DNA of 7,148 nt, taken from Planctomycetaceae bacterium (GTDB lineage Bacteria; Planctomycetota; Planctomycetia; Pirellulales; JAEUIK01). Below the pieces are notes generated by a model. The model ran no database searches, was not told the origin of the DNA, and saw only the letters and a list, made by a program, of their open reading frames with translations. The stretch covers positions 1-7,148 of the forward strand of contig JAEUIK010000635.1 of the NCBI GenBank assembly GCA_016793185.1, read 5' to 3'. Position 1 is the first letter of the stretch; every line of letters starts with the position of its first letter. Both the position numbers and the translations under genes were made by a program. Shown here piece after piece: positions 1-5,252 of the stretch.

Positions 1-60
1 GTCCAAAACGCACATCGTGGTATGTCGCCAATGAACGTCCAACCCAATAAAATGACGCAT
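1..60 (-). CDS. IS110-family transposase, N-terminal 20 residues (runs off left edge)
   Basis: Read in reverse from the ATG at 60-58, these bases give an open frame beginning M-R-H-F-I-G-L-D-V-H-W and ending C-V-L-D at the window edge. The hydrophobic-G-L-D-V-H-x(n)-C-V-L-D pattern within 20 residues of the start is the hallmark N-terminus of IS110/IS1111 transposases, whose RuvC-like DEDD domain carries its first catalytic Asp in this GLDVH motif (here D8). Family knowledge: these enzymes cut and join DNA through a RuvC-like domain plus a C-terminal Tnp domain with a catalytic Ser. The downstream parts lie outside the window, so intactness cannot be judged. The start is well supported: GGAGGAG lies six bases upstream of the ATG on the minus strand. 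A K is more usual after DVH; here it is W-R. Only 20 residues are visible, but the motif and ribosome binding site together make the call fairly secure. Confidence 0.82.
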   Translation of the reverse strand, partial: MRHFIGLDVHWRHTTMCVLD

Positions 61-125
61 GGAAGTCTCCTCCGGGAAAGCGGTTTGCAAACAGAACACC
101 CGCCATCGTACTTGAGGAGACTTCC
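61..125 (-). repeat. Perfect 12-bp inverted repeat, potential SD-sequestering hairpin
   Basis: The left arm is ggaagtctcctc (61-72) and the right arm gaggagacttcc (114-125), exact reverse complements separated by 41 bases. On the transposase strand the upstream arm is anti-Shine-Dalgarno and the downstream arm contains the SD and ends directly at the ATG. The loop contains the perfect 10-bp palindrome gtttgcaaac (83-92). Two roles fit: translational silencing of transposase on transcripts reading in from outside, as known for IS10 and IS50, or an architectural stem of a left-end RNA. The repeat is directly visible; its function is inferred. Confidence 0.7.
67..73 (-). promoter_or_regulatory. 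Shine-Dalgarno of the IS110 transposase
   Basis: On the minus strand the bases read GGAGGAG, followed by acttcc and the ATG at 60-58. This is a near-consensus SD at good spacing and fixes the transposase start. Six of its seven bases lie inside the right-hand arm of the 12-bp inverted repeat (61-72 with 114-125), so the site would be base-paired in any transcript that includes both arms. Confidence 0.75.
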
Positions 126-146
126 TTCATAGTTTCATGCCTACCG

Positions 147-167
147 CTGCCGTGGGTCACCCGGCAG
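147..167. repeat. Small hairpin in the IS110 left end
   Basis: The arms ctgccg (147-152) and cggcag (162-167) are perfect 6-bp complements around gtgggtcacc-like bases. An alternative fold pairs the 5-bp outer stem and extends inward through ggg/ccc with a two-base bulge. It lacks a T run on either strand, so it is not a convincing terminator. It is one of the stems that a left-end RNA could use. Confidence 0.45.
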
Positions 168-191
168 TTCGATACCTGAACTCAAGTGTTC

Positions 192-506
192 GTCCCCTCG
201 CCCCGGTACTCCGGGGAGAGGGCCAGGGTGAGGGGTCTTCGAACTGCTGCCGACGTTCCAACGCGCTCGTCGATTCAACACCAACCCGCGCTGCCCCTCA
301 TCCGGCCTGTCGGCCACCTTATCCCCGCTACGCGGGGAGAAGGGTTTTCTTGTCCCCTCGCCCCGGTACTCCGGGGAGAGGGTTAGGGTGAGGGGTCTTG
401 GCCCTGCTCTCGACGTTCATTCACTGTTGTCAATTCAACGCCAGACCGCGCCGCCCCTCATCCGGCCTGTCGGCCACCTTCTCCCCGCAACGCGGGGAGA
501 AGGGTT
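192..506. repeat. Two tandem copies of a 160-bp-period REP/BIME-like palindromic repeat
   Basis: Copy 1 (192-346) and copy 2 (352-506) align without any gap at a shift of exactly 160 bases; I count about 134 identities in 155. Each copy holds two GC-rich hairpins in opposite orientation. Element A (194-235 and 354-395) begins cccctcg and ends gtgagggg, with a 12-position stem around the loop tact that has one g-a mismatch. Element B (294-344 and 454-504) begins cccctcatccgg, contains ggcc-tgtc-ggcc, and forms a 12-bp stem ccttctccccgc/gcggggagaagg; this is perfect in copy 2 and has one mismatch (321) in copy 1. Of 21 differences, 17 lie in the spacer 240-292, so the hairpins are the conserved part. 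Similar cccctcaccctaaccctctcccc-type repeats are dispersed in many bacterial genomes. Open frames crossing this block only translate the repeat and are not genes. There is no RAYT transposase in the window. Confidence 0.85.
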
Positions 507-660
507 CGCGCGCAGCGCCGTGATCTGAATGCTCGATTTACCTCACGTTTGCACGGGCAGGGAAACAGCCTAGGTACCCAGCCTGGATACGTAATATACT
601 GGATGCTCGATCTCCTTCACTGCGCGATGGTCCGCGAGGAATTCTGCTCGCTAACCAACC
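507..660. other. Intergenic leader upstream of the ABC efflux operon
   Basis: No gene is supported here. It must carry or transmit the promoter of the operon starting at 661. The only promoter-like string I see is TATACT at 595-600 within an A/T-rich patch (taatatact), with no acceptable -35 box at 16-18 bases, so I do not call a promoter. A 9-bp direct repeat, atgctcgat, occurs at 529-537 and 603-611; at this length it may be chance. A purine-rich gagga at 636-640 lies about 20 bases from the ATG, too far for a normal SD. Confidence 0.35.
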
Positions 661-1419
661 ATGAACCACTCCAATCTCACGGCAGACGGCTCGGCGCGGG
701 CGGGTGATGAGCAAGGCCAGAGCGTCTTTATCGCCCGCGGTCTGACCAAGACTTACCACATGGGAGAGGTCACCGTGCAGGCGCTGCGCGGCGTCGACCT
801 CGACCTGTACGCCGGCGAGTTCGTGGTCTTGCTGGGACCGTCGGGGAGCGGCAAATCCACTTTGCTGAACATCCTGGGGGGACTCGATGTTCCCACCTCA
901 GGCGAGGTCTTCTACCGCGACCAGGACCTGACGCACAGCGACGAAGGAGCGCTTACTCGCTATCGCCGCGATCATGTCGGATTCGTGTTCCAGTTCTATA
1001 ACCTGATCCCCAGCCTGACGGCCCAGGAGAACGTCGCGCTGGTGACCGATATCGCCCGCGATCCGTTACCGCCGGCCGAGGCCCTGCAACTGGTGGATCT
1101 GGGAGACCGTCTTGATCACTTTCCGGCGCAGCTCTCGGGGGGCGAGCAGCAGCGCGTCGCCATCGCCCGCGCGATCGCCAAGCGGCCCGCCGTGCTGCTC
1201 TGCGACGAACCGACAGGTGCGCTCGACGTACAGACCGGGATCGTGGTGCTTGAAGCGATCGAGCGGGTCAATCGCGAATTAGGGACGACGACCGCCGTGA
1301 TCACGCACAACGCGGCGATCGCCCAAATGGCCGATCGGGTGATCTCGCTGGGGGATGGGCTGATCACGCACATCACCCGCAACGAGCGACGGCTCGCCCC
1401 GCGGGCACTCGAATGGTAG
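661..1419 (+). CDS. ABC transporter ATP-binding protein, MacB/LolD type
   Basis: A 252-residue cytoplasmic ATPase that powers the FtsX-type permease encoded just downstream. Every nucleotide-binding motif is present: Walker A GPSGSGKST at 59-67, Q-loop Gln111 in VFQFYNLIPSLT, ABC signature LSGGEQQ at 158-164, Walker B LLCDEP at 179-184 with the catalytic Glu, D-loop GALD following, and the switch His216 in ITHN. The FVFQFYNLIPSLTAQENV segment is typical of the LolD/MacB/FtsE-like subfamily, which energises mechanotransmission or export rather than import. Length is about 20-30 residues over a minimal LolD because of a polar N-terminal extension (about residues 1-22) and a short C-terminal tail. 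The ATG at 661 is kept because the family's first strand starts at about residue 22, but no good SD precedes it, so a slightly different start is possible. The permease begins four bases after the stop. Substrate unknown. Confidence 0.93.
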   Translation: MNHSNLTADGSARAGDEQGQSVFIARGLTKTYHMGEVTVQALRGVDLDLYAGEFVVLLGPSGSGKSTLLNILGGLDVPTSGEVFYRDQDLTHSDEGALTRYRRDHVGFVFQFYNLIPSLTAQENVALVTDIARDPLPPAEALQLVDLGDRLDHFPAQLSGGEQQRVAIARAIAKRPAVLLCDEPTGALDVQTGIVVLEAIERVNRELGTTTAVITHNAAIAQMADRVISLGDGLITHITRNERRLAPRALEW

Positions 1420-1423
1420 GTCC

Positions 1424-3787
1424 ATGACAGCCCTGCATCGCAAGCTGCTGCGAAATCTCTGGAGCATGAAGGGGCAGGTGCTGGCCATCTGCCTCGTCGT
1501 GGCCTCCGGGGTCGCACTGTTCGTAATGACGCTCAGCGCGCTGCACTCGCTGTCGTTGACCAAGGACACCTACTACGAACGCTACCGCTTCGCCCAGGTG
1601 TTTGCCCATTTGAAGCGGGCGCCGAATTCGCTGGCGCCGCGCATCGCCGAGATCCCGGGCGTCGCGGCGCTCGACACGCGGGTGACGTTCGACGTGACGC
1701 TCGACGTGCCCGACCTCGACGAGCCGGCGGTCGGCCGGTTGGTCTCGCTTCCCAAGCACCCCGACACCGGCTTGAACCGCGTTTATCTGCGGCGCGGACG
1801 GTTTCCCGAGCCGCTGGCCGACCACGAGGTGCTGGTGAGCGAGGGATTCGCCGACGCCCACCGATTCGAGCCAGGCGACAGCGTGCAGGCGATCATCAAT
1901 GGCCGCCGCAAGCTGCTGAAGATCGTCGGCGTCGCATTGTCGCCCGAGTACATCTACCAGATTCGACCGGGCGATATTTTTCCGGACGAGCTGCGGTTCG
2001 GCATCTTTTGGATGAACCGGCAGCCCCTGGCGACAGCCTTCGACATGGATGGCGCATTCAACGACATTGGGCTGCTGTTGATGCCCGGGGCGAGCGAAGC
2101 CGAGGTCATTCGCCGTCTCGATCTGCTGACCGAAGCCTACGGCGGGCTTGGCGCTTATGGGCGCAACGACCAGGTCTCCAACCGCTTTATCTCGGACGAG
2201 ATCAAGCAGCTCGGGAATATGGCGCGGATCGTGCCCGTGATTTTCCTCTCGGTGGCGGCCTTTCTGCTCAATATGGTCCTCGCGCGGATCATCAGCACGC
2301 AGCGCGAACAGATCGCGGCACTCAAGGCCTTCGGTTACGGCAATTGGGCGATCGGCTTCCATTATCTCGAGCTGGTGCTGTTCATCACGCTGGTCGGCGC
2401 GGTAATTGGGACGATCGCGGGCGCTTATCTCGGCCACGACCTGACCCGGCTCTACGCCCGTTTCTATCGCTTTCCCATCCTCACCTACCGACTGCCGGTC
2501 CGGGTCATCGTGTTCGGAGCTGGCGTGAGCTGCCTGGCGGGCATCGGGGGCGCGGTCGGCGCCGTGCGCCAGGCCATCCGGCTCCCCCCGGCCGAGGCCA
2601 TGCGCCCCGAACCGCCGGCCAACTATCGGCCGACGCTCGTCGAGCGGCTGGGCTGGTCCCAGTTGCTCACTCAGCCCGAGCGAATGATTCTCCGCCACCT
2701 GGAGCGGCGACCGATCAAGTCGGCGCTGTCGGTGCTGGGGATCGCCCTGGCCGCGGCACTGCTGGTGCTGGGGAGCTACGTAAAGGACTCGCTCGACTAC
2801 ATCATCGAAGCGCAATTCCAGCTTTCGCAGCGGCAGGATGTGACGGTGACGTTTGTCGAGCCGACCTCGAGCATCGCTCGCCACGAGTTGCAGCACCTGC
2901 CGGGCGTGATCCGGGGCGAGCCGTTTCGCGCCGTGCCGGTGCGGATGCGCTTCGAGCACCGCTCGCGGCGGATGTCGATTATGGGGCTCCCGCCCAACGG
3001 CGAACTGCAACGGCTGCTCGACGATCGGCTGCGATTCTTCCAGTTGCCGCAGGAGGGGCTGGTGCTCTCGGCCAAGCTCGGCAAGTTACTGGGGCTCAAA
3101 GTCGGCGACCTGGTGACCGTCGAGGTCCTCGAAGGGGAGCGCCCCGTGCGGCAGGTCCCCGTCGCGGCGATGTTCTCCGAATTCATCGGCCTGTCGGCCT
3201 ACATGAACCTGGCCAGCCTCAATCGGCTGCTCCGCGAAGGCTCGAGCATCTCGGGCGAGTTTCTCTCCGTCGATCCGCAACAGGCGAACGAACTGTACGC
3301 CGAGCTGAAAGAAACTCCCCGTGTGGCAAGCGTGACGATCAAGCAATCGGCGCTGGCGGCCTTCGAGAAGACACTGGCCGAGAATATGCTGCGGATGACG
3401 TTTTTCAATGTGATGTTCTCGACCGTGATTGCCTTCGGTGTCGTCTACAACAGCGCGCAGATCTCGCTCGCCGAGCGCAGCCGCGAGCTGGCGACGTTGC
3501 GCGTGATTGGCTTCACGCGTGGCGAGATCTCGCGGATTCTGCTGGGCGAGCTCGCGGTTCTGAGCGCTCTAGCTATCCCCCTGGGATTGACGCTAGGCTG
3601 TGCCCTGGCGCACTTGACGGCCCTGGCCTTCGATACCGAGCTGTATCGGATCCCGGCCATCATTGTTCCCAAGACCCTCCTATTCGCCGCGACGGTAGTG
3701 CTGGTCGCGACCGTGCTGTCGGGATTGGTCGTGCGGCGCAAGTTGGATCATCTCGACCTGGTTGGCGTCCTCAAGACAAGGGAGTAA
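1424..3787 (+). CDS. ABC transporter permease with two FtsX domains
   Basis: A 787-residue inner-membrane protein forming the membrane part of the efflux/export ABC system. Predicted hydrophobic segments: about 18-39, 268-288, 314-337, 360-381, 432-451, 658-678, 706-730 and 750-771. This gives two repeats of one helix, a large periplasmic domain (about 40-267 and 452-657), then three helices with an FtsX signature. The coupling-helix regions EQIAALKAFGYGNW (295-308) and RELATLRVIGFTRGEI (687-702) are paralogous, showing internal duplication, so one polypeptide could form both halves of the transmembrane pair. This differs from MacB or LolC/E, which have a single four-helix FtsX unit per chain and dimerise. 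It starts four bases after the ATPase stop, with only a weak AGG upstream, suggesting translational coupling. The adaptor gene follows within seven bases. Substrate not deducible. A very long reverse-strand open frame under this gene is a GC-codon-bias shadow. Confidence 0.92.
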   Translation: MTALHRKLLRNLWSMKGQVLAICLVVASGVALFVMTLSALHSLSLTKDTYYERYRFAQVFAHLKRAPNSLAPRIAEIPGVAALDTRVTFDVTLDVPDLDEPAVGRLVSLPKHPDTGLNRVYLRRGRFPEPLADHEVLVSEGFADAHRFEPGDSVQAIINGRRKLLKIVGVALSPEYIYQIRPGDIFPDELRFGIFWMNRQPLATAFDMDGAFNDIGLLLMPGASEAEVIRRLDLLTEAYGGLGAYGRNDQVSNRFISDEIKQLGNMARIVPVIFLSVAAFLLNMVLARIISTQREQIAALKAFGYGNWAIGFHYLELVLFITLVGAVIGTIAGAYLGHDLTRLYARFYRFPILTYRLPVRVIVFGAGVSCLAGIGGAVGAVRQAIRLPPAEAMRPEPPANYRPTLVERLGWSQLLTQPERMILRHLERRPIKSALSVLGIALAAALLVLGSYVKDSLDYIIEAQFQLSQRQDVTVTFVEPTSSIARHELQHLPGVIRGEPFRAVPVRMRFEHRSRRMSIMGLPPNGELQRLLDDRLRFFQLPQEGLVLSAKLGKLLGLKVGDLVTVEVLEGERPVRQVPVAAMFSEFIGLSAYMNLASLNRLLREGSSISGEFLSVDPQQANELYAELKETPRVASVTIKQSALAAFEKTLAENMLRMTFFNVMFSTVIAFGVVYNSAQISLAERSRELATLRVIGFTRGEISRILLGELAVLSALAIPLGLTLGCALAHLTALAFDTELYRIPAIIVPKTLLFAATVVLVATVLSGLVVRRKLDHLDLVGVLKTRE
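3778..3784 (+). promoter_or_regulatory. Ribosome binding site deciding the GTG start of the adaptor gene
   Basis: The bases AAGGGAG lie ten bases upstream of GTG at 3795 and overlap the end of the permease gene. The longer alternative start, TTG at 3762, lies inside the permease coding region, and I see no comparable purine-rich site in front of it. This favours GTG 3795. Confidence 0.55.
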
Positions 3788-3794
3788 GCGTCTC

Positions 3795-5003
3795 GTGGCC
3801 GGGGTAAGAGTAACGCGGCGTGTCCTGCAAGTCGGCGTCGGCCTCCTGGTTGCGGCGGCCATCGCCTACGCGCTCTGGCCGCAGCCGGTGCCGGCCGACT
3901 TTGGCCGCGTCGTCCGCGGCCCGCTCGATGTCGTCGTCGAGGAGGAAGGCAAGACCCGGATTCGCGAGCGTTATATCGTCTCGGCGCCGCTCGCCGGCCG
4001 CATGCAGCGCATCACGCTCAAGGCGGGGGACCCCGTCGTCGCCGGTAAGACGCTCTTGGCCACCATCGAACCGGGCGATCCCGCGCTGCTCGACGCTCGA
4101 GCCGTCGCCGAAGCCGACGCGAAGGTCAAGGCAGCCACGGCCGCGGTCGAGCAGACCGAGCCGCAGCTCGAGCAGGCCAAGGTCGCGCTGGACTTTGCCC
4201 AGTCGCAGTACAAGCGCATCAAGCAACAGATCGAGCGGAACGTCTCGACGCAGGAAGATCTCGAGCGTGTCGAAATGCTCGTGCGCTCGCGCAGCGAAGA
4301 GCTCCGCTCGGCGCAGTTCGCCCGGCAAATCGCCCAATTCGAGCTGGAGCTGGCCAAGGCGGCGCTTCCCAAGTCTGCTGCTACGAGCGATTCGATCGCG
4401 ACCCAGTGGCGCGTCGAGATCCACTCTCCGATCGATGGCCGCGTGCTGCGGGTGCTGCACGAGAGCGCCGGCATCGTCACGCCGGCGACCCAGTTGCTCG
4501 AGCTGGGCGACCCGACCGATCTGGAGATCGAAGTGGACGTCCTCTCGAGCGATGCGGTGAAGGTCGAACCCGGAGCGCGAACGCTGCTGGTGCATTGGGG
4601 ACGCGACGAACCGATCGAGGGACGCGTGCGGCTGGTCGAGCCGTCGGCCTTCACCAAGATCTCGGCGCTGGGAGTCGAAGAACAGCGCGTGAACGTGATC
4701 ATCGACTTCACCGACCCGGCCGCCAAGCGCGAATCGCTCGGCGACGCGTACCGCGTCGAAGCCCGGATCGTGGTCTGGCATGCCGACGCGGTGCTCAAGG
4801 TGCCCGGCTCGGCGCTCTTCCGCCACGAGGAAAAATGGTCGGTGTACGAGGTGGTCGCCGGCCTGGCCAGGCTGCGTCCGGTCGAAATCGGCCACCGGAA
4901 CGACCTGGAAGCGGAAATCCTGTCGGGGCTCGCGGAAAATGCTGTCGTGATCCTGCACCCCAGTGATAGAATCACCGACGGTACGCGCGTCGAAGCACGC
5001 TGA
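3795..5003 (+). CDS. HlyD-family periplasmic adaptor (membrane fusion protein) of the ABC efflux system
   Basis: A 402-residue inner-membrane-anchored periplasmic adaptor that would link the permease to an outer-membrane channel. Order of parts from the GTG start: short basic N-terminus; one hydrophobic anchor at about 10-28; first half of the lipoyl domain with ERYIVSAPLAGRMQRI at about 58-73; a long Ala/Gln/Glu-rich coiled-coil hairpin at about 98-192; second lipoyl half with IHSPIDGRVLRV at 209-220; beta-barrel region about 240-330 with SAFTKISALGVEEQRVNVI (284-302), a stretch I recognise as strongly conserved in this adaptor subgroup; and a membrane-proximal domain to the end. A TTG at 3762 in the same frame would add 11 residues and overlap the permease gene by 26 bases; GTG 3795 is preferred because of its SD. 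It is the third gene of the operon. No TolC-like gene is in the window. Confidence 0.9.
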   Translation: MAGVRVTRRVLQVGVGLLVAAAIAYALWPQPVPADFGRVVRGPLDVVVEEEGKTRIRERYIVSAPLAGRMQRITLKAGDPVVAGKTLLATIEPGDPALLDARAVAEADAKVKAATAAVEQTEPQLEQAKVALDFAQSQYKRIKQQIERNVSTQEDLERVEMLVRSRSEELRSAQFARQIAQFELELAKAALPKSAATSDSIATQWRVEIHSPIDGRVLRVLHESAGIVTPATQLLELGDPTDLEIEVDVLSSDAVKVEPGARTLLVHWGRDEPIEGRVRLVEPSAFTKISALGVEEQRVNVIIDFTDPAAKRESLGDAYRVEARIVVWHADAVLKVPGSALFRHEEKWSVYEVVAGLARLRPVEIGHRNDLEAEILSGLAENAVVILHPSDRITDGTRVEAR

Positions 5004-5252
5004 AGTTCCCATCGGGCGATTCTCGCCAGTGGCGCCCCGTGAGTGCGTGTTTGTTGGCGGATGCGGGGCGCTGTGCATTCGCTAGCAGTGGTACACGGTT
5101 TGCACCCGCGTTCAGCCGCCGCGTTTGTCGCGACCTCCGCGACTCGCGCGAGCTGAACCTCGCGGCAAGGCGTGTCCCTGCGCGGACGACAACGCGCAAC
5201 CGGGCCGGACCCATCTCACAGGGGTGCAGTTGGATCTGGAAGGGTAATTGCT
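5004..5252. other. Intergenic region between the efflux operon and the sugar dehydrogenase gene
   Basis: This 249-base stretch has no supported gene. The dehydrogenase frame is open back to a GTG at 5172, but that part reads as low-quality Arg/Gly/Pro-rich sequence ahead of an obvious signal peptide, so I treat it as leader. Several inverted repeats are visible: gcgcccc/ggggcgc (5032-5038 with 5065-5071, 26-base loop), gttcagc/gctgaac (5110-5116 with 5152-5158), the palindrome gtcgcgac (5127-5134), and cgcgag/ctcgcg around a 6-base loop (5147-5164). None is followed by a T run, so no rho-independent terminator is called. No clear promoter boxes were found. Confidence 0.4.
5238..5244 (+). promoter_or_regulatory. 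Ribosome binding site deciding the ATG start of the sugar dehydrogenase-like gene
   Basis: GGAAGGG is followed after eight bases by the ATG at 5253. Together with the signal peptide that begins right there, this selects ATG 5253 over the in-frame GTG at 5172. Confidence 0.65.

Larger units (their letters stand above)
1..191 (-). mobile_element. IS110-family insertion sequence, left end (partial; outer boundary approximate)
   Basis: The element comprises the start of the transposase gene and about 130 bases of upstream non-coding DNA. IS110-group elements lack classical terminal inverted repeats, so the end cannot be read off directly. I place it near 191 because position 192 is where sequence shared with the neighbouring tandem repeat (192-506) begins. 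That boundary is inference. Known members of the family (for example IS621) have a long left end encoding a bridge RNA and insert in REP elements, which matches the layout here. Whether the element is complete or a remnant depends on sequence to the left of the window. Confidence 0.6.
61..191 (-). ncRNA. Candidate IS110 bridge RNA (left-end non-coding RNA), speculative
   Basis: This is a gene-free stretch of 131 bases upstream of an IS110 transposase, the place where IS110-group elements encode the bridge RNA that pairs with target and donor DNA. It is shorter than the 177-nt IS621 RNA. Structure visible on the minus strand: the 12-bp stem 114-125/61-72; a hairpin at 147-167 with ctgccg/cggcag arms around a 9-nt loop; and a possible long-range 6-bp pairing of 186-191 with 94-99 (gaacac/gtgttc). 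I could not identify target-binding or donor-binding loops, because that needs both element ends and the target sequence. Position supports the call; promoter, ends and loops are unproven. Confidence 0.3.

Noticed and set aside
137..391. Open frames of 84 and 66 aa across the repeat block
   Set aside because: They translate the palindromic repeat (PLAPVLRGEG-like peptides), are not conserved protein sequence and have no ribosome binding site; this is a well-known artefact of such repeats.
192..506. CRISPR-like array
   Set aside because: There are only two units with a 160-base period, internal palindromes and similar spacers; these are not 24-40-base direct repeats with unique spacers.
595..600. 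TATACT as a -10 box for the efflux operon
   Set aside because: No acceptable -35 hexamer lies 16-18 bases upstream; the nearest (TTGCAC at 549-554) is about 40 bases away.
1373..3010. 545-aa reverse-strand open frame under the permease gene
   Set aside because: The forward frame has clear FtsX features and membrane segments. The reverse frame is His/Arg/Gln-rich with no recognisable domain, as expected from GC-biased codon positions.
5032..5071. Terminator after the efflux operon
   Set aside because: The 7-bp stem has a 26-base loop and no following T run.
3771..5078. 435-aa and 334-aa reverse-strand open frames under the adaptor gene
   Set aside because: They are shadows of the HlyD-type gene: low-complexity Arg/Asp or Ser/Arg composition and no motif.
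5172..5252. Upstream GTG start adding 27 residues to the dehydrogenase-like protein
   Set aside because: The added residues would precede a complete signal peptide, and a good SD (GGAAGGG) with ATG sits at 5253.
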